From Kocuria sp. (GTDB lineage: Bacteria > Actinomycetota > Actinomycetes > Actinomycetales > Micrococcaceae), in assembly GCA_030524035.1 (NCBI GenBank), contig JAUNHG010000001.1:175416-239415 (forward strand): a DNA stretch of 64,000 nt, in the 5' to 3' direction. A model generated the notes under the pieces. It had not been told where the DNA came from, searched no databases, and worked only from the letters and a program-made list of their open reading frames with translations. Every line of letters starts with the position of its first letter. Position 1 is the first letter of the stretch. Below are positions 55,694 through 64,000 of this stretch, piece after piece. The position numbers were made by a program, and so were the translations under genes.

Positions 55694-56128
55694 GTGAAAA
55701 GATTGTTCATGCTGTTATTTGTGGTGCTCGCACTTTTATTCACCACAGCCCCTTCTGTGCAGGCAACATCGGACTCTAAAACTGTTCGATTCAACTCCTC
55801 GACGACCTTGACTGGCAATGTTTGGATACAGCCATTTGCGAAAGGTGGATGTGGCCGGTATTCCACGTCAGTTGTGTCGAACCGTGTGCTTCGCACGGTG
55901 ACAAATAAGACAACCGCTCACCCCTACGGCATAGGTGCAAATGCTTGGGGACTGTCTGCTTCCGGCCCTGGAGGCTCAACGTACACGACTTGGACTAACA
56001 GTAATCGAAAAGGGTCCTATCTTTCCGGTAATGTTTGCATGAATTGGACCACGATTTATCTGGGGATGTCAGTTGATGGAACCGGCAACTACAATGGTGC
56101 CGTTCGTACGGTGGCAGCAAGAGTATGA
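55694..56128 (+). CDS. Small secreted protein of the AT-rich island
   Basis: A 144-residue protein with a clear signal peptide (KRLFMLLFVVLALLF, cleavage likely after SVQA). The mature domain has about 120 residues, rich in Ser, Thr, Gly, Asn and aromatics, with two cysteines (GGCGRYST and GNVCMNW) that could form a disulfide. It looks like a small beta-rich exported domain. The GTG has AAGGAGA upstream; a longer frame from 55622 lacks a ribosome binding site. It is first in an operon with a lipoprotein and an ABC exporter pair. It could be a bacteriocin, perhaps distantly lactococcin 972-like in layout, but I find no family match. Confidence 0.7.
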   Translation: MKRLFMLLFVVLALLFTTAPSVQATSDSKTVRFNSSTTLTGNVWIQPFAKGGCGRYSTSVVSNRVLRTVTNKTTAHPYGIGANAWGLSASGPGGSTYTTWTNSNRKGSYLSGNVCMNWTTIYLGMSVDGTGNYNGAVRTVAARV

Positions 56129-57723
56129 AATATCGGCACCATCAGTCATTTTTGAAGAGCTTCTCTAGCGTAATCTTAGCTGGCACTATTTTCTTGTTAC
56201 CCGCTTGCCATTCAGGTGAAGCGGAATCAATAGAATTTGCGCAGCATGATTTCAAGAGGGTTATTAATGACTCAAAGGGTTCGAACGGTTTAATCTCCAT
56301 GAATGAGATTGATGGTAAATCGAATTTTGATTTGATGGCGAGTAGCGTGCTTCACGAGGCTGATGGTGCCGATCCCATTTCTGTGGATGTAGATAAAATT
56401 AAAGAGGTCTGTGAAGATTACGGTGAAGAGGTTCCTGTTCATCAGAGGTCCGCAGAGATTGCGACCCTCTTGACTCCTAGCGAGTTTAGGAATATTGATA
56501 AAAAGCTAGAGTGCGTAGGAATAGAGCCTCCTCGGTACAAAGGGGATGGTTATGAAGATCCTCAGCAGTTTTTGTTGGCAGTAAACTACTGGGTTTATTT
56601 GCCCGGAATTGATGAAAAAGATGTGCCAGTCGAACAGATAAAAGATGCTTTCTCGGAGTTACCGCAAGAAGCTCAATCTAATCCTTGGAACCATTGGATA
56701 TGCCAAAATTTATCAAAAAAATCTGGTAAGTCCGTAGTTTGTAAGGATTCCCATTCCATGAAAATGGTCGATCAGCTGTCTTCTACAGAAGATCTGATGC
56801 AACTACGCGCTGCCGTCGAGCTGAACAATGAGTACGGGTACCCTTCGCCACCCGAAGAGTTAGTTAAAGAATCTCTAAATATTCCAGTAGTTGATGCTCT
56901 AGACGCACAGCAGATACAAAGAATCTCTGAGATTAGGAAATCCAGGAGTTCTGAATTGGATAAATGGGTGAGCTCTGAGAAGAAAAAAATTAACAAAGAC
57001 GGGTTTGTGGAGTCAGAAATCAAAGCTATTGGAACTTTAATCGATACCTATTTAGCGACGCGGCTACTTGAAGGGTATATGGATAAAATTCTCACAGACG
57101 ACTCCTACGCCTCGATGAGTGAGATTGTTGAGTTAGCGGATAAAACTTCAACATTAGATGGGACCACAGCTCGTTTAATGAAAGCTGTAATTCTTGACAA
57201 ATCGGGAAAGTTAAACACCGAGGATAAATCAAACGCGCTTTCTGGTTATCATGAATTAGTTGATGAAGGATGTCCGGAAGAGCAAATTATGAACTGCATT
57301 TGGGCAATTGATGCGGCTTATCAGTTAGATGGAGATCCTGGAAAAGTTCAAATCAAAGTACCTGAAGACCTTCCTACGGGTAAAAATGCTTCCTATATTA
57401 TTTATCGAGTTATGGGTGTTGATTGGGGTGTCGACAATATTGATGACTGGAGAAAGGTTTCACTGGAGTATCAGCTGGATCCAAAGCGGGATATTGAGGA
57501 TACCCATTTGGATGTAGGGACTCGTGCTTGGGCGGGTGCCGCAAGATCTAATTTTTACTCGAAGCTTGACACCGAAGAAGAGAATAATATACGTAATATA
57601 TACATCGATATGGGTGGTTGTAGAGAGGTTAAAAATCTACTTAAAAGTGATTTAGGTAAATCGGGATCTTGTGATCTTGAAGCTACTTTTGCTTACTATA
57701 TTAGTGGATCCTGGAGTTTATAA
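56125..57723 (+). CDS. Large lipoprotein of the AT-rich island
   Basis: A 532-residue protein with a signal peptide and lipobox (FLLPAC), so it is probably anchored outside the membrane. The mature part is acidic, mostly helical in appearance and without recognisable motifs; it contains several cysteines (VCEDYG, LECVG, WICQN, GCPEE, NCIWAID, GGCRE, GSCDLE). Its ATG overlaps the stop of the secreted-protein gene in an ATGA junction. It may be an immunity factor, processing partner or receptor for the small secreted protein. Codon use is strikingly AT-rich compared with the core genes on either side. Confidence 0.65.
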   Translation: MKYRHHQSFLKSFSSVILAGTIFLLPACHSGEAESIEFAQHDFKRVINDSKGSNGLISMNEIDGKSNFDLMASSVLHEADGADPISVDVDKIKEVCEDYGEEVPVHQRSAEIATLLTPSEFRNIDKKLECVGIEPPRYKGDGYEDPQQFLLAVNYWVYLPGIDEKDVPVEQIKDAFSELPQEAQSNPWNHWICQNLSKKSGKSVVCKDSHSMKMVDQLSSTEDLMQLRAAVELNNEYGYPSPPEELVKESLNIPVVDALDAQQIQRISEIRKSRSSELDKWVSSEKKKINKDGFVESEIKAIGTLIDTYLATRLLEGYMDKILTDDSYASMSEIVELADKTSTLDGTTARLMKAVILDKSGKLNTEDKSNALSGYHELVDEGCPEEQIMNCIWAIDAAYQLDGDPGKVQIKVPEDLPTGKNASYIIYRVMGVDWGVDNIDDWRKVSLEYQLDPKRDIEDTHLDVGTRAWAGAARSNFYSKLDTEEENNIRNIYIDMGGCREVKNLLKSDLGKSGSCDLEATFAYYISGSWSL

Positions 57724-58367
57724 TGGTGCTAGTCTTTGATTGTGTTGATCTGAACAAGTCCTATGGGGAGAATGTTGTTCTTCATGACGTGAATATAAGC
57801 CTCCCGGAAGGTGTTTCAGCCTCGCTTATATCAGCATCTGGGGGTGGTAAAACCACTCTTTTAAATATAATAGGGGGACTCAGCGCTCCAGATACGGGAT
57901 CTGTTATCTTTGAGGGTAAGGACTTAGTTGATCTTGACGAAGACGAACAAGCTGCAGTTCGAAGGAAAAAAATAGGTATACTTCATCAATCGAGCTACTT
58001 GTTCCCCTGGTTGTCAGTTGATGAGAATATCTTAATGACCCCTATGGGCGAAAATTATGATGAGTGGATTAAAAACATGAGGAGAGGTTTTGAAATAGAA
58101 AGTTTTTCTCAAACACCAGTTAATAAACTTTCTGGGGGGCAGCGTAGGAGGGTCTGTCTTCTTCGTGCGTTCCAAATGGGAGGAAAGCTATTACTTTTAG
58201 ATGAACCATCGACAGGTCTCGACAGCAAACTTCGCGGTTTTTTGCTGGAATCAATTAATGAAGCAAAAATGAGGGGTACCACGGTATTGGTGGCGACCCA
58301 TGATCCGGAAATTTCAAATAAAACAGATGAAAAAATTATTCTCCAGAATGGAAGTGTCCAGGTTTGA
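57723..58367 (+). CDS. ABC ATPase, LolD/MacB type
   Basis: A 214-residue ATPase with Walker A SASGGGKTT near residue 38 (the first glycine of the motif is Ser), signature LSGGQRRRV, Walker B LLLLDEPSTGLD and H-loop ATHD. Its ATG overlaps the lipoprotein stop (TAATG). It pairs with the FtsX-like permease after it. MacB and LolD-type pairs usually extract or export proteins and peptides from the membrane rather than import solutes. Confidence 0.85.
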   Translation: MVLVFDCVDLNKSYGENVVLHDVNISLPEGVSASLISASGGGKTTLLNIIGGLSAPDTGSVIFEGKDLVDLDEDEQAAVRRKKIGILHQSSYLFPWLSVDENILMTPMGENYDEWIKNMRRGFEIESFSQTPVNKLSGGQRRRVCLLRAFQMGGKLLLLDEPSTGLDSKLRGFLLESINEAKMRGTTVLVATHDPEISNKTDEKIILQNGSVQV

Positions 58368-59563
58368 AAAATCAGAAGTTGCTCATCAAAAGCGTCCACA
58401 GGACACTTAAGAGCCATAAAATTATAACTATTGCTTTAATTCTTTTGTTGTCGTTTACGGTTGCAGTGAGTTGGATATCTAAAACTGCGAGTAATAATTT
58501 AACTGATGAGTTAACGGAAGGAATCGGTGCCAAGGAGATTGAGGTTGTGCAAGGCCTCAATGGCCAGGGTGGACCGCCTTTGGATAATTTAGCTGTTTCG
58601 AACTTGGCGTCTTTGGATAAAGTTGACCATGTTTTCCCTTCAGGATCATCAGGGGTTGATTTACCTGATGAGGTATCTGCGTCAAATCCAGACGCTGGCG
58701 CCTGGTGGTTGATGCCTCAAAATCCTTACGATGATCGTTTAACTGACTCCGATGGAAAAGCACCTAAATCACTAGATTTTGGTGAAATGTTGGTGCCTTC
58801 CGAGTACTCCTATCTTCTGGATAAAACCATCGAAGTTGGGGTTACTAAGGCGGTAAGTTCAAACAGTGGTGTCGCTGAGATGCGCAGTTTTACCGTTGTG
58901 GGAGTTTATGATCCAGAAAGTGTTCAAGGGGAAGTTCCGGGAGCTGTCTTTATTAATTTGGATGAGTTTATTGAAGTGCAAAAAGAAGCACTTCCCCCGA
59001 ACATGCCCCCCTACTCTTCTATATATGTTTACGTGGATAATGTCGATTCGGTTGCCGAGGTTCAGCGTGAGATTGAATCGATGCAGTATGGGACACGTAG
59101 TGTGATTGGTGCGGGTATCCAGCTTGATGCTGCAAAGAGAGGGATCTCGACTGTCTCTATATTATTGTTGTTTATTACTATCGTTAGTGCTTTGCTTGCT
59201 GGTTCCTTTGTTGCATCGGGCTGGTTAACAACCAGGGTCGAAGAGGTCGGTTTATTTCGCGCCTTGGGCTGGTCTCGTCGTGAAGTAGTCTCACTGTACC
59301 TCAAAGAGTCATTTATTTTTTCTATATTAGTGAGCATACTGGGTACGTTTTTGGGAATATTTTTTGCACTAATGCTGATCTCAGCGCAAGTTTTGCCCCC
59401 AACCTTAATTGGGGTTGAATTGGATCTGAGGAACTTACCTCCATCTATCTGGAGCATTATATTCCCCATGCTGGCGGTTCCGTTTGGGTTTGTTTTTGGA
59501 ACCATTCGGAAATCAAGGCTTTTGCTGCGGGCTGATGCTGATTCACTATTACGCCAGATTTAG
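58364..59563 (+). CDS. FtsX/MacB-like ABC permease
   Basis: A 399-residue permease: one N-terminal helix (around residues 18-38), an extracytoplasmic domain of about 220 residues and three C-terminal helices (around 265-290, 320-345 and 365-385), the FtsX/MacB layout. The cytoplasmic coupling stretch EEVGLFRALGWSRREV is typical of this family. The TTG start overlaps the ATPase stop. With that ATPase it would form a mechanotransmission-type exporter acting on the secreted protein or lipoprotein. Confidence 0.8.
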   Translation: MKNQKLLIKSVHRTLKSHKIITIALILLLSFTVAVSWISKTASNNLTDELTEGIGAKEIEVVQGLNGQGGPPLDNLAVSNLASLDKVDHVFPSGSSGVDLPDEVSASNPDAGAWWLMPQNPYDDRLTDSDGKAPKSLDFGEMLVPSEYSYLLDKTIEVGVTKAVSSNSGVAEMRSFTVVGVYDPESVQGEVPGAVFINLDEFIEVQKEALPPNMPPYSSIYVYVDNVDSVAEVQREIESMQYGTRSVIGAGIQLDAAKRGISTVSILLLFITIVSALLAGSFVASGWLTTRVEEVGLFRALGWSRREVVSLYLKESFIFSILVSILGTFLGIFFALMLISAQVLPPTLIGVELDLRNLPPSIWSIIFPMLAVPFGFVFGTIRKSRLLLRADADSLLRQI

Positions 59564-59653
59564 TTAGCACCTTTGAGCGGGCCGGTAACTAGTTTGGATA
59601 GTTTTTATGAATTGTGCTGGTCGAGATTGAGCCGCTTTGTGGGCACACGCTGC

Positions 59654-60250
59654 TCAGGTGATGACGGTTCGGCCTTCAAAAGCCCTGCCCAAGGTGATTT
59701 CGTCCGCATATTCAAGGTCTCCACCAACTGGCAAACCGGAAGCTAACCGGGTGACCGTAATACCCAGTGTTTTCAGCATGCGCGCCAGGTATGTGGCGGT
59801 AGCTTCGCCTTCCAAGTTGGGGTCCGTGGCCAACACAACCTCTTCGATGGTTTCGTCCGCCAAACGGGTCATAAGTTCCCGAACCCGCAACTGGTCAGGT
59901 CCAATCCCCGCAATGGGATTAATGGATCCCCCCAGCACGTGGTAACGCCCGTGGAAAGATTTGGTGCGTTCAATGGCCATAACGTCTTTGGACTCCTCCA
60001 CCACACAGATCATGGTCTGATCCCTGCGGGCATCCCGGCAGATCGCGCATTCGTCTTCTTCGGCCACATTGCCGCAGGTTTGGCAGTGTGTGACGCGCTC
60101 TTTGACCGCTCCCAGCGCTTCGGCCAGTCGTCGAACATCGTCTTTATCCGCATCCAGCAGATGGAACGCAATGCGTTGGGCGGACTTTGGCCCCACACCC
60201 GGCAAACGGCCGAGTTCGTCAATAAGGTCCTGAACAGCACCTTCGTACAC
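59654..60250 (-). CDS. recR: Recombination mediator RecR
   Basis: A 198-residue DNA repair protein of the RecFOR pathway. It has an N-terminal helix-hairpin-helix ([20 protein letters not shown]), a zinc finger [16 protein letters not shown], a Toprim domain ([14 protein letters not shown]) and the [12 protein letters not shown] metal site. Full length. It follows dnaX after 55 bases; the ybaB gene that usually sits between them is absent. Confidence 0.95.
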   Translation of the reverse strand: MYEGAVQDLIDELGRLPGVGPKSAQRIAFHLLDADKDDVRRLAEALGAVKERVTHCQTCGNVAEEDECAICRDARRDQTMICVVEESKDVMAIERTKSFHGRYHVLGGSINPIAGIGPDQLRVRELMTRLADETIEEVVLATDPNLEGEATATYLARMLKTLGITVTRLASGLPVGGDLEYADEITLGRAFEGRTVIT

Positions 60251-60305
60251 GTCAATAACTCACTTCATGGTTGCGGGGCGCGCCGGTTGGCTACCCAGGT
60301 GATGG

Positions 60306-62570
60306 TCATAACAGGGGTTGGTGCGGGTGTTCCTCAACCAGTCGCCCGCCCAGGATTTTTTCGATCACCGCACGCCCCTGCAGGCTGGAATTTTCTACGG
60401 CAAGGTCGTCATCGCTCGGGCGGAAATCATCATCTTCACTGTCAGGTTCCGGAGCCTCTTGCTGGGCGGATGACTTGAAATTGGTGTGGCCAGCGGCAAT
60501 GTGTTTGGCATGCCGTTCACGGAAACTCAATTTCCGCTCGGGTGCAGGCTCTGGTGGGGGTGTGGGTGCCTCTGTGAGCTCAGCGGGTTCTGCTGTGGTG
60601 CGATCTTCGCGCGGTGGAGGTGATGGGCGCCATTGTTCAGGCGGTAAACCATCATCCGGTGAGGTGTCTGCTGGGGGTGCTGAGTAATGCGCTTCCGGCG
60701 GTTCTTCAGCGTCATCCCGGGGAGGATCGTTGTGGGAACCGGTGGGAATCGTGGTCACCGCCCAGGTGTCGACCGGCGTGGTGTCTTCCTGGTGTGGTGC
60801 CCGGGGCGCTTCGCGTGACTCCTGCTGGGGGCGGTCCATTCCGTGGGGGGAATCAGCAGTGGTTGGGTTCCCTTCTCCGTTTCCGGCGGGACCACCGTCC
60901 CCGCCATCGGAGGGAGGATCATAGTTGTGGCCGTCATCGGGTCCCACAGCTTCTACCCGGCAGGAAATACCCAAAACTTGCTGAATAGCAGTCACCACAT
61001 TGGGCTCAAACCTGGGGAAGTTTTTGCGATCACCGGCGGCTTCAAACATCACGTGCAGCACTGAACCGTCAAAAGCTACGGGAGTGGCTCGCATGACGGT
61101 CATCCACGAAACACGGTGAATATCTGCCACAGCGTTCACAATTTCAGTCCACGAACCACGGATGAGGTCAATACCACCGCCACTCGATGGACCTTGTGCG
61201 GATACTGCCGATGCGGCATCGCGGGATGGTGATGTTTCGCGCTGCTGCTCCGGAACTGGCGTGGATTCGGTGGAGTGATCGGCATCGACGGCGGGTGCTG
61301 CGACGGGTTGAGGCGGTGTGTCCGCTGGCGCAGCTGGCACGGATGGCGCGGCAGGGGAATCCCCTGGAGCTACTCCCACCAAAGGCCCGGTAGGTGCCCC
61401 GATGCGGTTCATATTCAGGCGACGTTCCAACCGGTCGATGCGTGCCCCCGCACCACGGTTGGTGTTTTCAGCCGACGGCAGCAGCAGTCTTGCGCACAGC
61501 AGCTCCAAGTGAAGTTGTGGGGAAGTTGCGCCGGTCATCTCTGTTAAGGCTTCGTTGGTGATATCCGCTGCACGGGAAAGTTCCGTCGTCCCCATAAGCT
61601 GCGCTTGGTTGCGTAGCCGAGCCACTTGGTCTTCCGGCATGCCGTGCAGAATGTTTGCGGCGGATTCGGCAACTGCATCCACAATCACGAGGTCGCGGAA
61701 GCGCTCTAAAAGGTCTTCCACAAACCGGCGGGGATCTTGGCCGGTTTGAATGACCCGGTCTACTGCGCGGAACACTGTGGCGGCATCCCCAGATGCGAAA
61801 GCGTCCACGACGTCGTCCAACAGCGCGCCATGTGTGTACCCCAGCAGAGATACTGCGGTGTCGTACGTGACTGTGTCTGCATCTGTGCCGGCCATGAGTT
61901 GGTCCAGCACAGATAGTGAATCGCGTACCGAACCGCCACCCGCGCGGACCACCATGGCCATCACTCCAGGTTCTACGCCCACGGACTCCTGGCTGCTGAG
62001 CTGCTGGAGGTAATCCATGAGGGGTTCAGGTGGTACCAGCCGGAAGGGGTAATGGTGTGTTCGAGAGCGGATAGTGGGTAGGACTTTATTGGGCTCCGTG
62101 GTGGCGAAAATGAACTTGATGTGTTCGGGTGGCTCTTCCACAATTTTCAGCAGGGCATTGAAGCCATCCCGTGTGACCATGTGGGCTTCATCGATGATGA
62201 AGATCTTGTAGCGGTCCCGCACAGGGGCAAAGGTGGCACGTTCTCGTAATTGACGAGCGTCGTCCACACCGCCATGGGAGGCGGCGTCCATTTCAATAAC
62301 ATCCAAGGAGCCGGCGCCGTCCCGTGCAAGGTCCACACATGATTCGCAACGTCCGCAGGGTTCTGGGGTGGGGCCTTCCGCGCAGTTAAGGCAGCGGGCC
62401 AGGATGCGAGCGGAGGTAGTTTTGCCGCAGCCACGTGGTCCAGAAAATAAATAGGCGTGGTTGACCTTGTTCTTCCGCAGAGCTGTCATGAGGGGGGCGG
62501 TCACATGCGACTGCCCGATGACGTCCTGAAAAGTCTCGGGGCGATAGCGGCGGTACAGGGCTGTGGTCAC
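60306..62570 (-). CDS. dnaX: DNA polymerase III subunit gamma/tau
   Basis: Clamp-loader ATPase, 754 residues. The N-terminal AAA+ domain has FQDVIGQSHV, Walker A GPRGCGKTTSARI, a four-cysteine zinc module between residues about 64 and 80 (LNCAEG, PCGRCESCVD) and Walker B IFIIDEAHM. A long Pro/Glu/Ser/Asp-rich tail separates domain III from the C-terminal tau part. The start is GTG with AAGG 7 bases upstream. The tail is unusually rich in Pro and Ser, which is common in actinobacteria. Confidence 0.94.
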   Translation of the reverse strand: MTTALYRRYRPETFQDVIGQSHVTAPLMTALRKNKVNHAYLFSGPRGCGKTTSARILARCLNCAEGPTPEPCGRCESCVDLARDGAGSLDVIEMDAASHGGVDDARQLRERATFAPVRDRYKIFIIDEAHMVTRDGFNALLKIVEEPPEHIKFIFATTEPNKVLPTIRSRTHHYPFRLVPPEPLMDYLQQLSSQESVGVEPGVMAMVVRAGGGSVRDSLSVLDQLMAGTDADTVTYDTAVSLLGYTHGALLDDVVDAFASGDAATVFRAVDRVIQTGQDPRRFVEDLLERFRDLVIVDAVAESAANILHGMPEDQVARLRNQAQLMGTTELSRAADITNEALTEMTGATSPQLHLELLCARLLLPSAENTNRGAGARIDRLERRLNMNRIGAPTGPLVGVAPGDSPAAPSVPAAPADTPPQPVAAPAVDADHSTESTPVPEQQRETSPSRDAASAVSAQGPSSGGGIDLIRGSWTEIVNAVADIHRVSWMTVMRATPVAFDGSVLHVMFEAAGDRKNFPRFEPNVVTAIQQVLGISCRVEAVGPDDGHNYDPPSDGGDGGPAGNGEGNPTTADSPHGMDRPQQESREAPRAPHQEDTTPVDTWAVTTIPTGSHNDPPRDDAEEPPEAHYSAPPADTSPDDGLPPEQWRPSPPPREDRTTAEPAELTEAPTPPPEPAPERKLSFRERHAKHIAAGHTNFKSSAQQEAPEPDSEDDDFRPSDDDLAVENSSLQGRAVIEKILGGRLVEEHPHQPLL

Positions 62571-62611
62571 ACAGACACCTTAACTAGCGGCAGTGACAAC
62601 GTGGGTATAAG

Positions 62612-62699
62612 AGACCCCCCGCGTACCCGCCAGAGCCCACGTACCCTTGCTGCCTTCCGGCCCTGGGGGAGTTCCGCAGGATGACGCCACACGAGGGGC
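62612..62699 (-). ncRNA. ffs: Signal recognition particle RNA (small type)
   Basis: The minus strand shows the SRP RNA apical domain: GCGGAACTCCCCCAGGGCC, then GGAAGGCAGCAAGGGTA, the conserved loop and symmetric internal loop. The CCCCTCGTG start pairs with the TACGCGGGG end to close the hairpin. At about 88 bases it matches the compact actinobacterial 4.5S RNA. It lies upstream of dnaX on the same strand, as in corynebacteria. Confidence 0.88.
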
Positions 62700-62707
62700 T
62701 GACACAA

Positions 62708-62736
62708 CCCTAGCTGACGTTGTGGGTGGGGAAAAA
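62708..62736 (-). promoter_or_regulatory. Candidate ffs promoter
   Basis: On the minus strand, TTTTCC at 62731-62736 and TAGGGT at 62708-62713 are 17 bases apart, placing transcription start about at the predicted 5' end of the SRP RNA. The -10 is typical of actinobacterial promoters and the -35 is weak. Confidence 0.4.
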
Positions 62737-62757
62737 CTTTCAGCGGTGATGACTGGT

Positions 62758-62787
62758 TTTACCTCTCCGCAGTTCGTGGTTTAGGCT
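62758..62787 (+). promoter_or_regulatory. Candidate tRNA-Ser promoter
   Basis: TTTACC (62758-62763), 18 bases, then TAGGCT (62782-62787) on the plus strand, about 55 bases before the tRNA. Both hexamers are reasonable for a corynebacterial housekeeping sigma factor. Confidence 0.4.
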
Positions 62788-62842
62788 GGTGCCTGCATGT
62801 TCGACCCTGCAATTTTTGATGCTGGTCTTCGTGCATGTACCC

Positions 62843-62927
62843 GGAGGATTCGCCTAGCGGCCTATGGCGCACGCCTGGAACGCGTGTTGGGTTCACGCCC
62901 TCGGGGGTTCAAATCCCCCATCCTCCG
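62843..62927 (+). tRNA. tRNA-Ser (anticodon GGA)
   Basis: The acceptor stem GGAGGAT pairs with ATCCTCC, with G as discriminator base. The anticodon arm CACGC-CTGGAAC-GCGTG gives anticodon GGA. A long variable arm and the T arm GGGGGTTCAAATCCCCC follow, the class II layout of serine tRNAs. CCA is not encoded. Confidence 0.93.
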
Positions 62928-62954
62928 CGCCTGTCCCGTAGCAGGGACACCTCA

Positions 62955-62992
62955 AGCCCCCGGGCCTCACATGGTCCGGGGGCTTTGTGTTT
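62955..62992 (+). terminator. Intrinsic terminator after tRNA-Ser
   Basis: AGCCCCCGGGCC and GGTCCGGGGGCT form a GC-rich stem of about 12 bp with one mismatch region around a 6-base loop, followed by TTGTGTTT. It lies 27 bases after the tRNA. Confidence 0.75.
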
Positions 62993-63498
62993 CCAAAGGG
63001 TTTTCGGGGCGACATCAACACTGTGTGCAGGTGTCGCCACAGACCGCTTGCTTCCATTCGGACATCCCCGACTTTCGCAGGGTTCTTTTCTGTGACAAAA
63101 ACCGTCGAATATGGAGCTTGCGAACGGATATTTCTGCGCAGCTCTACATGTCCACGAGAGGTGCCACATCGATTGTTAGATAGTTGTTTTTGGTGCTTCT
63201 TGTGGAATGTGAAACCCGTCGAGGTTAGATAAAATCCCTAGTCACAAGCGTTCAGTGGACTGACATGTCACAAACAAATACACTAGCCGCCGGATATTGA
63301 TGCATGTGGGATAAGCCTTTCTTCATCGGCTCTTTCTGGAACCTATGCAGAATCCTGTTGGTGAGTCCATATGTGTGGACTCGTGCGCGTTTCCCTTTTT
63401 TTCGGGTGACGTTCCAGGTGGTGGAAGGTAAGGTACTCCAAGGTAACGATCTGACAACGATCGTTCGTCATCATTTCCAAAGGAACGGGGACCCTCCT
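62993..63498. other. Long intergenic region before secreted protein
   Basis: About 500 bases without a credible gene. It holds an inverted repeat GGCGACA/TGTCGCC (63008-63038), a hairpin GAGTCCA-TATGTG-TGGACTC (63363-63382) followed by a T-rich stretch, and a palindrome AACGATCGTT (63456-63465) with a direct copy of AACGATC just before it, about 35 bases upstream of the next start codon. The last could be an operator. No riboswitch consensus was recognised. Confidence 0.5.
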
Positions 63499-64000
63499 AT
63501 GAAGCCCTCCACACGGATGGCCCGCCTAACCGGAACCACCCTGTTGGCCAGCTCCGCCCTGGTCGCTTGCTCGGTTCCGATGGCGCCTCTTGGCACCGTA
63601 TCCGCGGATACGCAGTCTTCTAGCAGCGACTCCTCGTCAAGTGCGAGCCCAGCTGCTCACGGTGACCGTGCGTCATCCCAACGTGATTCGTCTGCCAGAC
63701 AGGCAGACCGGCAGCTGCTGGCAGAACAGCTACGCGCCTTCTTTGAAAGAGCTGGGTTTGACTGGTCGGATCCGTCCGCGCAGTCAAACTTGCGCACTTT
63801 CTGGGAAGCCGTGCAGCGTTATGACTCTTCGGTGGGTGCGCAGCGGGGTAACACTCCGCCTTCAAACACCACACCGCAGTCCACGCCAGCTGATGAGCAG
63901 CCTGACGTTACGCCGCAGCCCACCGTCTCCAGTGAGCCTCAAGCCCCCGCTGAGCCTGTGGTGACGCCGTCTGCGGAGCCTGCTCCGGTGTCTGAGCCTT
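63499..64000 (+). CDS. Secreted or lipoprotein precursor, cut by window end
   Basis: An open frame of 167 codons running off the window. The N-terminus is a signal sequence (RMARLTGTTLLASSALVAC): LVAC fits a lipobox, and a signal peptidase I site after TVSA is an alternative. A Ser-rich stretch and a charged helical segment (RQADRQLLAEQLRAFFERAG) follow. From about residue 120 it is a Pro/Glu/Thr-rich, low-complexity wall-spanning-type region. The catalytic domain, if any, lies beyond the window. A weak GGGACC-type ribosome site precedes the ATG. Confidence 0.75.
   Translation, partial: MKPSTRMARLTGTTLLASSALVACSVPMAPLGTVSADTQSSSSDSSSSASPAAHGDRASSQRDSSARQADRQLLAEQLRAFFERAGFDWSDPSAQSNLRTFWEAVQRYDSSVGAQRGNTPPSNTTPQSTPADEQPDVTPQPTVSSEPQAPAEPVVTPSAEPAPVSEP

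Noticed and set aside
62797..63183. Open frame across the tRNA-Ser gene
   Set aside because: It overlaps a confident tRNA and its terminator and has no coding character.

Overview
The window looks like a chromosomal segment of a moderately GC-rich actinobacterium. Mycobacteriales, close to Corynebacterium, is the best guess. The evidence is a DUF3151 gene near purA, the actinobacterial purSQL order, a siaEFGI-type sialic acid importer whose third gene fuses permease and ATPase, a short actinobacterial SRP RNA beside dnaX and tRNA-Ser, and IlvD, LysC and IolT proteins of actinobacterial type. No rRNA, CRISPR array, transposase or prophage gene was found.

Layout. 0-9.8 kb: an inositol/polyol catabolic block with three Gfo/Idh/MocA dehydrogenases, two TIM-barrel isomerases, IolB, two MFS transporters and a GntR/UTRA regulator with a perfect palindrome upstream. 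9.8-20.5 kb: a sialic acid block with a galactokinase-family kinase, nanE, nanK, nanA, the four-gene importer and a divergent FCD-type GntR regulator (NanR-like) facing a palindromic operator. 20.5-29 kb: a FUSC membrane protein, DUF3151, a MetF-MetE fusion under a SAM-I riboswitch, purA and lysP. 29-39.5 kb: a frameshifted RelA/SpoT-domain gene with a small partner, an M13 peptidase, a hotdog thioesterase, a cytochrome P450, a TetR regulator, an FGGY kinase, ilvD and small membrane proteins. 39.6-45.3 kb: an AGCS amino acid symporter, then a six-gene locus that reads as a circular bacteriocin cluster. 45.3-55.4 kb: sdhB and sdhC without sdhA, a GT-C glycosyltransferase, LuxR-type and GNAT genes, purLQS, a conserved actinobacterial gene and lysC. 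55.5-59.6 kb: an AT-rich inserted operon encoding a small secreted protein, a lipoprotein and a MacB-like ABC exporter. 59.6-64 kb: recR, dnaX, ffs, tRNA-Ser and the start of a secreted protein cut by the window edge.

Two loci deserve most attention. In the bacteriocin locus (41.3-45.3 kb), the ATG with a good ribosome binding site is separated from the rest of the precursor frame by a run of eight C; losing one C would restore a single precursor. That suggests phase variation, or a homopolymer sequencing error. The AT-rich island at 55.7-59.6 kb has four translationally coupled genes and no family I recognise for its two exported proteins; it is a candidate new secreted-peptide or antagonism system. 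Several locally conserved gene orders are also broken: no sdhA between sdhC and sdhB, no ybaB between dnaX and recR, and no asd after lysC.
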